Shown here piece by piece: positions 8,078 to 16,036 of a stretch of DNA of 27,941 bases; position 1 is the first letter of the stretch; every line of letters begins with the position of its first letter. The stretch is from the NCBI RefSeq assembly GCF_049673005.1, contig NZ_JBATXB010000092.1:1-27941 (forward strand). The letters are read 5' to 3'. Origin of the DNA: Carnobacterium_A sp049673005. Lineage in GTDB: Bacteria; Bacillota; Bacilli; Lactobacillales; Carnobacteriaceae. A program made the translations under genes and the position numbers. The notes below the pieces were generated by a model, which made no database searches, had not been told where the DNA came from, and saw only the letters and a list, made by a program, of their open reading frames with translations.

Positions 8078-8854
8078 ATGGATAAACCACTATCTATTGC
8101 TGCTGTAAAAGCCTTACTCAATGATATTGACTCACCTTTTGATGGTCGTATTCCTAGCCTTAGAGAAGACCAAAGAAAAGGCGTAGGTGCAGCTTTAAAG
8201 GCTTGGGAAAAACGTCTAGAAAAGCAACAAGATAAAGAAAAGAAACTTAAAATTATGCTACAAAATGAAGAAACCATTTGGGCTAACGGACTATCATTTA
8301 TTGCTGGAATTGATGAAGTAGGTCGAGGACCTTTAGCTGGTCCGGTTGTTGCTGCAGCGGTTATTTTACCAAAAGATTTTCAAATTTTAGGGATCAATGA
8401 CTCAAAACAATTGTCTAGCGAAAAAAGAGAAGCCTTCTATCTTGACATAAAAAAACATGCTTTAGGAATTGGAATTGGAATAAAAAATCAAGATGTTATT
8501 GATGATGTTAATATCTATCAAGCAACTAAGTTAGCCATGTTAGAAGCGATTCAAAATCTACCGCTAGCTCCAGATTATTTGTTAATTGATGCCATGACAT
8601 TGCCAACAACTATTCCCCAAGATAGCTTAATTAAAGGCGACAGTAAAAGTCTATCTATTGCTGCTGCGAGTATCATTGCTAAAGTAACCCGTGACCGTAT
8701 AATGAATGAATACGACCTATTATATCCAGGGTATGGTTTTTCTAAAAATTCGGGTTACGGAACGAAAATCCATTTGGAAGGTTTAGAAAAAATCGGCGTT
8801 TGCCCAATTCATCGTCATTCTTTCGCTCCAGTCAGGAACGCGTTAAAAAATTAG
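8078..8854 (+). CDS. rnhB: Ribonuclease HII
   Basis: A 258-residue RNase HII that cuts RNA in RNA:DNA hybrids and initiates removal of single ribonucleotides from DNA. The active-site carboxylates are Asp79 and Glu80 in GIDEVGRGPLAGP, Asp171 in LIDAMTLP, and Asp188 in GDSKSLSIAAASI. About 70 N-terminal residues, mostly charged helix (KAWEKRLEKQQDKEKK), precede the catalytic core, as is usual in Bacilli. Its ATG directly abuts the rbgA stop codon, and the only ribosome-site-like stretch (CAGGTAAGA) is weak, so coupled translation is likely. A terminator follows. Confidence 0.96.
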   Translation: MDKPLSIAAVKALLNDIDSPFDGRIPSLREDQRKGVGAALKAWEKRLEKQQDKEKKLKIMLQNEETIWANGLSFIAGIDEVGRGPLAGPVVAAAVILPKDFQILGINDSKQLSSEKREAFYLDIKKHALGIGIGIKNQDVIDDVNIYQATKLAMLEAIQNLPLAPDYLLIDAMTLPTTIPQDSLIKGDSKSLSIAAASIIAKVTRDRIMNEYDLLYPGYGFSKNSGYGTKIHLEGLEKIGVCPIHRHSFAPVRNALKN

Positions 8855-8869
8855 TTTTTAAGTCTATGC

Positions 8870-8905
8870 AAAACACTACCTTTTATACTAGGTAGTGTTT
8901 TTTTT
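8870..8905 (+). terminator. Intrinsic terminator after rnhB
   Basis: AAAACACTACCT (8870-8881) pairs perfectly with AGGTAGTGTTTT (8890-8901) over an 8-base loop, and four more T follow (8902-8905). It separates rbgA-rnhB from dprA. Confidence 0.87.
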
Positions 8906-8925
8906 CGGAATTAATGAGGATGGTT

Positions 8926-8954
8926 TTGCAGTGCGGATACTTTGATTATAGAAT
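8926..8954 (+). promoter_or_regulatory. Candidate dprA promoter with a TGCGGATA element
   Basis: dprA must have its own promoter because a terminator lies just upstream. TTGCAG (8926-8931) is 17 bases from TAGAAT (8949-8954), and TGATTATAG (8943-8951) could be an extended -10. TGCGGATA (8932-8939) matches six of eight bases of the streptococcal competence sigma-X box TACGAATA. Both readings are tentative. Confidence 0.35.
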
Positions 8955-8974
8955 GAATAGAGAAGGAGAATCTA

Positions 8975-9847
8975 ATGAATAAACAGTTAATTGAAGAGCA
9001 CATATTTCGCTTGGCACATTGTCAAGGAATCGGACCAATTAGTCAAGTTAGGATGGTTTCGGCTTTAATAGATAATTGTCACCTAACAGCCTATCAATTA
9101 GCACACTATGCTAATTTGCCTACTAAAAATAAAAAGGCGTTCTTAGAAAGTTATGCTCTCGTAAATCCAGAAAAATTAAAAAAAAGTTATGAAAATCAAA
9201 ATATTTACTGGATTACATTATTAGATAAACACTATCCAGAATATTTAAAGCAAATTTATAACCCACCTGTACTTTTATTTTACAAAGGCAATTTACAGCT
9301 ATTAGAGAATAATTTATTAGCGATTGTCGGTTCAAGAAAAAACTCTGCTTATGGTCCAATGATTTTAGATAAATTGTTACCGGACTTAGTAAAAAATGGA
9401 ATCGTAACCGTTAGTGGATTGGCAAGAGGGATTGATTGCGCTGTTCATCAAAAAACGCTGTTATTAGGTGGAAATACAATTGCTATTATTGGAACAGGTT
9501 TAGACTATACTTATCCTTATGAACATAGAAAATTACAGAAAGAAATAGGAAATCATCAATTACTTATTTCAGAATACCCTCTAGGTGTAAAGCCTTTGCC
9601 TTACCATTTTCCTATGCGAAACAGAATTATTGCAGGAGTATCTTTAGGAACATTAGTTGTAGAGGCTCAGAAAAACAGCGGCAGTTTAATTACAGCTAAC
9701 TTAGCTTTACAAGAAGGTCGAGAGGTCTTCGCTATTCCAGGAGAAATTACGAACCCTTACTCAGAGGGAACCAATCATTTAATTATGCAGGGAGCTAAAT
9801 GCGTTTTATCTGCTAATCATATTTTAGAAGAGTATTTTTTTGATTAA
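8975..9847 (+). CDS. dprA: DNA processing protein DprA (Smf)
   Basis: A 290-residue single-stranded DNA-binding protein that loads RecA on incoming DNA during natural transformation. An N-terminal helix-hairpin-like region (LAHCQGIGPIS) is followed by the Rossmann-like DprA core: IVGSR at 117-121, SGLARGID at 147-154, IIGTGLDYTYP, SEYPLG, FPMRNRIIAG, VVEAQKNSGSLITANLA, and the closing GTNHLIMQGA. There is no obvious C-terminal winged-helix extension. AAGGAG sits eight bases before ATG 8975. The gene lies alone between two terminators. Gene presence alone does not prove competence: dprA is kept by many bacteria not known to transform. Confidence 0.95.
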   Translation: MNKQLIEEHIFRLAHCQGIGPISQVRMVSALIDNCHLTAYQLAHYANLPTKNKKAFLESYALVNPEKLKKSYENQNIYWITLLDKHYPEYLKQIYNPPVLLFYKGNLQLLENNLLAIVGSRKNSAYGPMILDKLLPDLVKNGIVTVSGLARGIDCAVHQKTLLLGGNTIAIIGTGLDYTYPYEHRKLQKEIGNHQLLISEYPLGVKPLPYHFPMRNRIIAGVSLGTLVVEAQKNSGSLITANLALQEGREVFAIPGEITNPYSEGTNHLIMQGAKCVLSANHILEEYFFD

Positions 9848-9856
9848 CGTTCGATT

Positions 9857-9892
9857 AAATGACTTTGTTTATTATATAAATAGTCATTTTTT
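9857..9892 (+). terminator. Probable terminator after dprA
   Basis: AAATGACT (9857-9864) pairs with AGTCATTT (9882-9889) over an AT-rich 17-base loop, with a run of T at 9887-9892. The stem is short and AT-rich, so strength is uncertain. Confidence 0.5.
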
Positions 9893-9947
9893 CTTCTATT
9901 ATATAGCGTGAAAAATAGAATCGTTTACTTTTTTTTAATTTCTATAG

Positions 9948-9977
9948 TTGACAAATGGGTATGAGATAGCATAAGAT
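9948..9977 (+). promoter_or_regulatory. Sigma-A promoter of topA
   Basis: A consensus -35, TTGACA (9948-9953), is 18 bases from TAAGAT (9972-9977). The predicted transcript start near 9984 leaves a leader of roughly 65 bases before topA. Confidence 0.65.
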
Positions 9978-10050
9978 GATTAACGATTTCTCTTTTGGTT
10001 TAAATTAACTGAGATAAGAAAATATGAGCTCACTTGAAAGGAGCATTTCA

Positions 10051-12129
10051 TTGGCCTATAAATACCTGGTTATTGTTGAATCACCAGCTAAAGCAAAAAC
10101 AATTGAAAAATATTTAGGGAAGAACTACAAAGTTGTTGCTAGTCTAGGTCATATACGTGACTTACCAAAGAGTCGCATGGCTATTGACGTAGAGAATAAT
10201 TATCAACCCGAGTACATTTCGATTAGAGGCAAAGGTCCACTAATTAAAGAATTAAAAAAATTCGCAAAAAAAGCTGAAAAAGTTTATCTCGCAGCTGACC
10301 CGGATAGAGAAGGGGAAGCAATAGCCTGGCATCTTAGTCACTTATTAGGATTAGACATAAAGGATAAGAATCGAGTTGCGTTTAACGAAATTACGAAAGA
10401 AGCTGTTAAGGGAGCCTTTAAAGAGCCTCGTTCGATAGATATGCAACTAGTGGATTCTCAACAAGCGCGAAGAATACTTGACCGTCTTGTGGGTTACACG
10501 ATTAGTCCAATTCTTTGGAGAAAAGTAAAAAAAGGGTTAAGTGCAGGACGTGTACAATCGATTACACTTAAGTTGATCTGTGAAAGAGAACAAGAAATTG
10601 CAGATTTTAAACCAGAAGAATATTGGAGTATTGAAGGAAACTTTAAAAAAGGCACTAAAAAATTTAAAGCCCATTTTCATGGTTTGAACGGTAAGAAAAT
10701 GGAACTTAAAAATGCAGCAGATGTGAAACAAGTTATTCAAGCAATAAAAGGCGATGAATACGAAGTTAGTAAGGTAACAAAAAAAGAGCGTAAGCGTAAC
10801 CCAGCATTGCCGTTTAAAACCAGCAGCATGCAACAAGAGGCCGCTAGAAAATTAAACTTTAGAACCCAAAAAACAATGATGATTGCCCAACAACTCTATG
10901 AAGGAATTTCTTTAGGCCGTGGCGGAGCGGTAGGGTTAATCACATATATGAGAACAGACTCAACACGAATAGCGGACTCTGCTAAAAATGACGTTGTTGA
11001 TTTTATCACAAAAGAATATGGCCCAGAATACTCTGCTTCAAAACCACGTTTAGAGAAAAAAGCAGCTAGCTCACAAGATGCCCATGAGGCTATTCGACCT
11101 TCTAGCGTGATGAGAACACCAAAAGATATTGAAAAATATTTAACTAAGGATCAGTATAAACTATACAATCTTATTTGGTCTCGGTTAGTAGCTAGTCAAA
11201 TGACCCCAGCTGTTTTTGACACGGTAAAAGTTGATATTACTCAAGATACTGTTTTGTTTAGAGCAAATGGGTCAACTTTGAAGTTTCCAGGATATCAAAA
11301 AGTTTATATCGAAGGAACGGATGACGCTAAAGAAGAAAAAGTGAATGTTTTACCAGAACTAGAATCAGGGGATACCGTGAAATCAGTTGATATTGAACCA
11401 AACCAGCACTTCACTCAACCACCTGCCCGTTATTCTGAGGCAACGCTAATCAGAACATTGGAAGAAAACGGCGTTGGACGCCCTTCTACCTATGCTCCTA
11501 CACTGAATACTATCCTGAAGAGGTATTATGTTAAAATCCAAAGTAAACGCTTTGAGCCTACTGAATTAGGCCTCATTGTCAATAACTTAGTTGTAGAATT
11601 TTTCCCTCAAATTGTTGATATCCATTTTACTGTCGAAATGGAAAAAGATTTGGATGCGGTTGAAGAAGGAAAAGAAGAATGGGTAACGGTTATTGATCGT
11701 TTTTATAAACCTTTTATCAAAGAAGTAGAAAATGCAGAAGAAAATATTGAAAAAATCCAAATTAAAGACGAGCCTGCTGGTTTTGATTGTGAATTATGCG
11801 GTCATCCAATGGTCATTAAATTGGGACGATTTGGGAAGTTCTATGCTTGTAGTAACTTTCCAGATTGTCGAAATACAAAAGCAATAGTTAAAGAAATCGG
11901 AGTAACATGTCCATTATGTAAAGAAGGACAAGTTATCGAAAGAAAATCTAAAAAAAATAGACTGTTTTATGGTTGTGATAGATACCCTGCGTGTGAATTT
12001 GTTTCGTGGGATAAACCAATTGGTAGAAGCTGTCCGAAATGTGATCACTATCTAGCAGAAAAGAAAACTAAAGGCAAAACACAAGTCATTTGTAGTAACT
12101 GTGACTACAAAGAAGAAGTTCAGGAATAA
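10051..12129 (+). CDS. topA: DNA topoisomerase I (type IA)
   Basis: A 692-residue enzyme that relaxes negative supercoils behind polymerases. The TOPRIM domain has Glu10 (VIVESPAKAK) and Asp83/Asp85 (AADPDREGEA). The catalytic Tyr299 lies in GLITYMRTDSTR. The C-terminal part (about 580-690) holds three zinc-ribbon motifs; the first two close with YACSNFPDCR and YGCDRYPACEF, and the third has CPKC and CSNC pairs. The chosen start is TTG 10051: AAAGGAG (10037-10043) is seven bases upstream, and the protein then begins MAYKYLVIVES like its relatives. An in-frame ATG at 10024 would add nine residues, but it lacks a good ribosome site and would place the real one inside the gene. trmFO, which follows topA in many Bacilli, is absent here. 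Confidence 0.97.
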   Translation: MAYKYLVIVESPAKAKTIEKYLGKNYKVVASLGHIRDLPKSRMAIDVENNYQPEYISIRGKGPLIKELKKFAKKAEKVYLAADPDREGEAIAWHLSHLLGLDIKDKNRVAFNEITKEAVKGAFKEPRSIDMQLVDSQQARRILDRLVGYTISPILWRKVKKGLSAGRVQSITLKLICEREQEIADFKPEEYWSIEGNFKKGTKKFKAHFHGLNGKKMELKNAADVKQVIQAIKGDEYEVSKVTKKERKRNPALPFKTSSMQQEAARKLNFRTQKTMMIAQQLYEGISLGRGGAVGLITYMRTDSTRIADSAKNDVVDFITKEYGPEYSASKPRLEKKAASSQDAHEAIRPSSVMRTPKDIEKYLTKDQYKLYNLIWSRLVASQMTPAVFDTVKVDITQDTVLFRANGSTLKFPGYQKVYIEGTDDAKEEKVNVLPELESGDTVKSVDIEPNQHFTQPPARYSEATLIRTLEENGVGRPSTYAPTLNTILKRYYVKIQSKRFEPTELGLIVNNLVVEFFPQIVDIHFTVEMEKDLDAVEEGKEEWVTVIDRFYKPFIKEVENAEENIEKIQIKDEPAGFDCELCGHPMVIKLGRFGKFYACSNFPDCRNTKAIVKEIGVTCPLCKEGQVIERKSKKNRLFYGCDRYPACEFVSWDKPIGRSCPKCDHYLAEKKTKGKTQVICSNCDYKEEVQE

Positions 12130-12209
12130 ATATGAATGACTTTTTTCTGATTTGAATCGTGACAGTTATTGAAAATCTACTAAATTCAAAACACAATTAA
12201 GTCAATCAA

Positions 12210-12238
12210 TTGTAATCTTTTTGCTTCTGTGATAAAGT
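12210..12238 (+). promoter_or_regulatory. Probable promoter of xerC-hslV-hslU-codY
   Basis: TTGTAA (12210-12215) is 17 bases from TAAAGT (12233-12238), which is preceded by TGA to form an extended -10 (TGATAAAGT). The leader to xerC would be about 20-25 bases. An ACAATT/AATTGT inverted repeat (12193-12213) overlaps the -35. Confidence 0.5.
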
Positions 12239-12266
12239 AATTTTGTCATAGGAGTGGAGGGGTTTT

Positions 12267-13166
12267 TTGACTAACAATGAATTAAAAAATATATTTCTTC
12301 TTTATCTAATTACTGAACGGCACTACTCCGAACTAACTAAAAAAGCTTACGAAGAAGATATTAATGAATTTACGGATTTTTTGTCGGCCACTGGCGAACC
12401 GAGTTACGAATCAGTCAGCCTGCAAGATGTTCGTATTTTTTTAGGCGAACTAAGTGACCGTCAATTAAGTCGCAATACAATTTCTAGAAAAATATCAAGT
12501 CTACGGGCTTTTTACCAGTTTCTTCTAAAGAATCATGTCGTAACTGAGAATCCTTTTTCTTATATTCATCTAAAAAAGAAAACGCTTCGTTTGCCTCGCT
12601 TTTTCTATGAGAAAGAAATAGAGGCATTATTTGAAGCTGTAAAAGGAGAAAAGCCATTAGATTTTAGAAATGAAGCACTTTTAGAAGTGCTTTATGGAAC
12701 TGGAATTCGGCTCAGCGAATGTAAAAATATTACAATGAAGGATATTGATTTTGATTTAAGTGTTGTTTTGATTCGCGGTAAAGGGAATAAGGAACGTTAC
12801 GTACCGTTCGGTCATTATGCAACAGCAGCTATACAGGACTATCTTGAAAAAGGAAGGACTGTATTAATGGAAAAGTATCAAAAAGAGCATTCTTATCTTT
12901 TTGTAAACCAATATGGAACACCTATTTCAAGTTCAGGAATAGAGTATGTTTTAAATCAAGTGATCAAAAAAAGCAGTTTAACGTCTAAAATACATCCTCA
13001 TATGTTAAGACATACTTTTGCAACACATTTATTAAACAATGGAGCAGATATGAGAACGGTTCAAGAGTTATTAGGACATGCTAGTTTGTCTTCAACACAG
13101 ATATACGCGCATGTAACAAAAGAGCACCTACAAAAAAACTACCGTAAATTTCATCCAAGAGCTTAA
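12267..13166 (+). CDS. xerC: Tyrosine recombinase XerC
   Basis: A 299-residue tyrosine recombinase that, with XerD, resolves chromosome dimers at dif. The N-terminal SAM-like DNA-binding domain covers about 1-90. The catalytic domain shows the full set: Arg148 (GTGIRLSE), Lys172 (RGKGNKERYVP), His245 and Arg248 (HPHMLRHTFATHLL), His271 and nucleophile Tyr280 (LLGHASLSSTQIYAHV). It begins with TTG; GGAGG (12256-12260) is six bases upstream and no better start is nearby. Position directly upstream of hslVU-codY matches codV of Bacillus, which identifies it as the chromosomal XerC rather than a phage integrase. Confidence 0.95.
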   Translation: MTNNELKNIFLLYLITERHYSELTKKAYEEDINEFTDFLSATGEPSYESVSLQDVRIFLGELSDRQLSRNTISRKISSLRAFYQFLLKNHVVTENPFSYIHLKKKTLRLPRFFYEKEIEALFEAVKGEKPLDFRNEALLEVLYGTGIRLSECKNITMKDIDFDLSVVLIRGKGNKERYVPFGHYATAAIQDYLEKGRTVLMEKYQKEHSYLFVNQYGTPISSSGIEYVLNQVIKKSSLTSKIHPHMLRHTFATHLLNNGADMRTVQELLGHASLSSTQIYAHVTKEHLQKNYRKFHPRA

Positions 13167-13205
13167 TCACAGTGAAATTTAACGAGATTTAATGGAGGAA
13201 TAACG

Positions 13206-13745
13206 ATGACAACATTTCATGCAACAACAATCTTTGCAATAAAACATAACGGAGCTTGTGCTATGTCTGGTGATGGTCAAGTTACAATGGGAGAAAGTGT
13301 TATTATGAAAGGAACGGCTCGCAAAGTTCGGCGCATTTATAACGATGAAGTTCTAGTCGGGTTTGCTGGTAGTGTAGCGGATGCTTTTACGCTAGAAGAA
13401 CGATTTGAAGGCAAACTGCATGAGTATAAAGGCAATTTAACAAGAGCGGCCGTTGAATTAGCAAAAGAATGGCGTTCAGATCGTGCACTACAGAAATTAG
13501 AAGCTTTGCTTATCGTGATGAACAAAGATGAAATGCTAATGGTTTCGGGATCAGGTGAAGTTATTCAACCAGATGATGGGATTTTAGCTATTGGTTCGGG
13601 TGGCAATTTTGCATTGGCTGCAGGAAGAGCCCTTAAGAAACATGGTAAAGATTTAACTGCTGCACAAATTGCGGAAGAAAGTTTAAATGTAGCGGCAGAT
13701 ATTTGTGTGTATACAAATCACAATATTATTGTAGAAGAATTATAA
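13206..13745 (+). CDS. hslV: ATP-dependent protease peptidase subunit HslV (ClpQ/CodW)
   Basis: A 179-residue proteasome-beta-like peptidase. It forms the proteolytic double ring capped by HslU. Typical features are SGDGQVTMG, KVRRI, GFAGSVADAF, LAKEWRSD and GSGGNFALAA. The N-terminus is MTTFHATTIF: as in Bacillus CodW, there are about five residues before the TTIF that aligns with the E. coli catalytic threonine. Bacillus has Ser at position 2, whereas this protein has Thr at positions 2 and 3 and again at 7 and 8. GGAGG is eight bases before the ATG. hslU starts 13 bases after the stop. Confidence 0.96.
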   Translation: MTTFHATTIFAIKHNGACAMSGDGQVTMGESVIMKGTARKVRRIYNDEVLVGFAGSVADAFTLEERFEGKLHEYKGNLTRAAVELAKEWRSDRALQKLEALLIVMNKDEMLMVSGSGEVIQPDDGILAIGSGGNFALAAGRALKKHGKDLTAAQIAEESLNVAADICVYTNHNIIVEEL

Positions 13746-13757
13746 GGACGTGATGAT

Positions 13758-15173
13758 ATGATAAATACTTTGGAAAATATGACACCTAGAGAAATTGTTA
13801 ATGAATTAGATAAGTACATCATTGGGCAAAAAGAAGCTAAAAAATCTGTTGCCGTTGCTTTGCGCAATCGGTATAGACGGCTTCAATTAGACGAAGCAAT
13901 GCAAAAAGAAATTACCCCTAAAAATCTCTTAATGATTGGCCCCACCGGTGTTGGTAAAACTGAAATAGCACGTCGGTTAGCATCGATTGTTAAAGCACCT
14001 TTTATTAAAGTAGAAGCAACAAAATTTACAGAAGTAGGGTACATTGGACGAGATGTTGAATCCATGGTACGCGATCTTGTCGAAGCTGCAATTGTCATTG
14101 TTGAAAAGCAACAGTTTTCGAGAGTTTACATTCAAGCTGAAAAAAATGCTGTAAATCGGTTAGTTAAAATCCTAGTTCCAGGTATAAAGAAAGAAAAGAA
14201 ACAATCTAATTCATCGAATCCATTTGAATCTATGTTCCAAAATATGAATTTAGGTCAGGAGAAAACGGTTGAAGAGGAAGAAGAAGTTAACGAAACCATT
14301 ACGCTAAATCGTGAATCAATTAAACAACAAATTCGAAATGGTCAGTTAGATAATCGAGAGGTTACCATTGAAATAGAAGAGCATAAAAAAGGAATGAATT
14401 CACCTATGAATGCTGGACTTGAACAAATGGGAATTGACTTAAATGAAACATTAGGAGCTTTGCGACCAAAGAATAAGGTAAAACGAGCTGTTACTGTAAA
14501 AGAAGCCTTGGATATCTTGATTCAAGAAGAGTCAGAAAAACTAGTGAATCAAGAAGATATTCATTCTCAAGCCATTCATTTAGCGCAAAACTCAGGCATT
14601 ATTTTTATTGATGAATTTGATAAAATCACCTCTAAAAGTAGCCAATCCGGTGAAGTATCTAGAGAAGGTGTTCAAAGAGATATTTTGCCTATCGTTGAAG
14701 GGTCACAAGTGTCTACTAAATATGGTACTATCCAAACAGACCACGTTTTATTTATTGCTTCAGGAGCATTTCATGTCTCTAAACCAAGTGACTTAATTCC
14801 TGAATTACAAGGTCGGTTCCCAATTCGTGTGGAACTAGACGATTTAACAAAAGATGATTTTGTTAAAATTTTAACTGAACCTAATAACGCTTTAGTTAAG
14901 CAATACATTGCGATGATTGCAACGGACAACATTGATGTTATTTTTACCTATGAAGCAATTGAACGATTAGCTGATATTGCTTATCGTGTAAACCATGAAA
15001 CAGATAATATTGGTGCTCGTCGCTTGCATACTATTTTAGAAAAATTGTTAGAAGACTTACTGTTTGAAGCTCCTGATATGCAGATGGGTGAAATTACGAT
15101 TACAAAAAATTATGTTGATGAGAAAATCGCTCACATTGTAGAAGATAAAGACTTAAGTCGTTATATATTATAA
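13758..15173 (+). CDS. hslU: HslU (ClpY), ATPase and unfoldase subunit of the HslUV protease
   Basis: A 471-residue AAA+ ATPase. YIIGQKEAKKSVAVALRNR opens the domain. Walker A is GPTGVGKT (61-68), the pore loop lies in GYIGRDVE (94-101), Walker B is FIDEFDK with Asp285/Glu286, and sensor 2 is GARR (419-422). The insertion (I) domain spans roughly 110-240 and contains an acidic stretch (VEEEEEVNE). The C-terminal tail DLSRYIL is the peptide that docks into HslV pockets and activates it. AAGGA (13744-13748) is nine bases before the ATG. It is encoded with hslV and codY as in Bacillus. Confidence 0.97.
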   Translation: MINTLENMTPREIVNELDKYIIGQKEAKKSVAVALRNRYRRLQLDEAMQKEITPKNLLMIGPTGVGKTEIARRLASIVKAPFIKVEATKFTEVGYIGRDVESMVRDLVEAAIVIVEKQQFSRVYIQAEKNAVNRLVKILVPGIKKEKKQSNSSNPFESMFQNMNLGQEKTVEEEEEVNETITLNRESIKQQIRNGQLDNREVTIEIEEHKKGMNSPMNAGLEQMGIDLNETLGALRPKNKVKRAVTVKEALDILIQEESEKLVNQEDIHSQAIHLAQNSGIIFIDEFDKITSKSSQSGEVSREGVQRDILPIVEGSQVSTKYGTIQTDHVLFIASGAFHVSKPSDLIPELQGRFPIRVELDDLTKDDFVKILTEPNNALVKQYIAMIATDNIDVIFTYEAIERLADIAYRVNHETDNIGARRLHTILEKLLEDLLFEAPDMQMGEITITKNYVDEKIAHIVEDKDLSRYIL

Positions 15174-15195
15174 TAATGACGTGGAGGTATAACCC

Positions 15196-16005
15196 ATGAG
15201 CGGATTGCTTCAAAAAATGCGTATGATTAATAGTATATTGCAAAAAAAAGGCGGGGTCGTAAGTACGGATCTTTCAAAAGAGGGGCAACTACCTTTTAAT
15301 GATATGGCAAGTATTTTAGCTGACGTTCTGAATGTAAATGCCTATTTAATTGACGAAGCTGGAAATTTATTAGGTTTTAACGAAAAACACAACATAAATA
15401 ATGAGCGTGTAAAAGAAATGTTAAAAGCGAAAAAATTTCCTTTTGATTATTCTTCGAGCATGCTTGAGATAAATGAGACTCTTGCTAATATTGGAATAGA
15501 AAGTGATTACACTATTTTCCCAATAGAAACACGGGATTTGTTTACAAATGGTTTAACGACGGTTATTCCTATTTATGCAGCAGGAGAACGACTAGGAACC
15601 TTAATTTTAGCACGTCTCTCTCCTGCATTTGACGATAGTGATTTAATTTTAGGCGAACATGCATCTACAGTTGTTGGTATTGAAATTTTATATAAGAAAG
15701 CTACTCAAATAGAAGATGAAGCTAGAGATCAAGCAACAGTTCAAATTGCGCTTAAAACGTTATCTTATAGTGAAATGAAAGCTGTAAAGGCAATTTTTAA
15801 AGAGTTGGATGGGATGGAAGGTCGTTTAACAACCTCAACTATCGCTGATAAAATCGGAATTACACGTTCAGTCATTGTAAATGCATTGAGAAAATTAGAG
15901 TCAGGTGGTATTATCGAATCTAAGTCTCTTGGCATGAAGGGAACATATATTCGTATTCATAATAAAAAATTTAAACGTGCTTTAGATAAAGAAACGTTTT
16001 ACTAA
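15196..16005 (+). CDS. codY: GTP- and branched-chain-amino-acid-sensing repressor CodY
   Basis: A 269-residue global regulator. The N-terminal GAF domain carries the isoleucine/valine pocket; Arg71, Phe81 and Phe108 match the ligand residues Arg61, Phe71 and Phe98 of B. subtilis, all shifted by ten. The C-terminal winged helix shows the nearly invariant DNA-recognition segment IADKIGITRSVIVNALRKLES, followed by GMKGTYI. The ten-residue shift comes from extra residues at about 18-33 (KKGGVVSTDLSKEG), between the first helix and the GAF core. GTGGAGGT precedes the ATG. CodY represses amino-acid uptake, biosynthesis and other adaptive genes when nutrients are plentiful. It is the fourth gene of the xerC unit. 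Confidence 0.96.
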   Translation: MSGLLQKMRMINSILQKKGGVVSTDLSKEGQLPFNDMASILADVLNVNAYLIDEAGNLLGFNEKHNINNERVKEMLKAKKFPFDYSSSMLEINETLANIGIESDYTIFPIETRDLFTNGLTTVIPIYAAGERLGTLILARLSPAFDDSDLILGEHASTVVGIEILYKKATQIEDEARDQATVQIALKTLSYSEMKAVKAIFKELDGMEGRLTTSTIADKIGITRSVIVNALRKLESGGIIESKSLGMKGTYIRIHNKKFKRALDKETFY

Positions 16006-16036
16006 AACACTTAAGATGATAAGGGAGCTGACAGCT

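Noticed and set aside
12163..12177. CodY-box-like sequence CAGTTATTGAAAATC upstream of xerC-hslVU-codY, hinting at CodY self-control.
   Set aside because: Five mismatches to the 15-base AATTTTCWGAAAATT consensus; matches this weak are common in AT-rich DNA.
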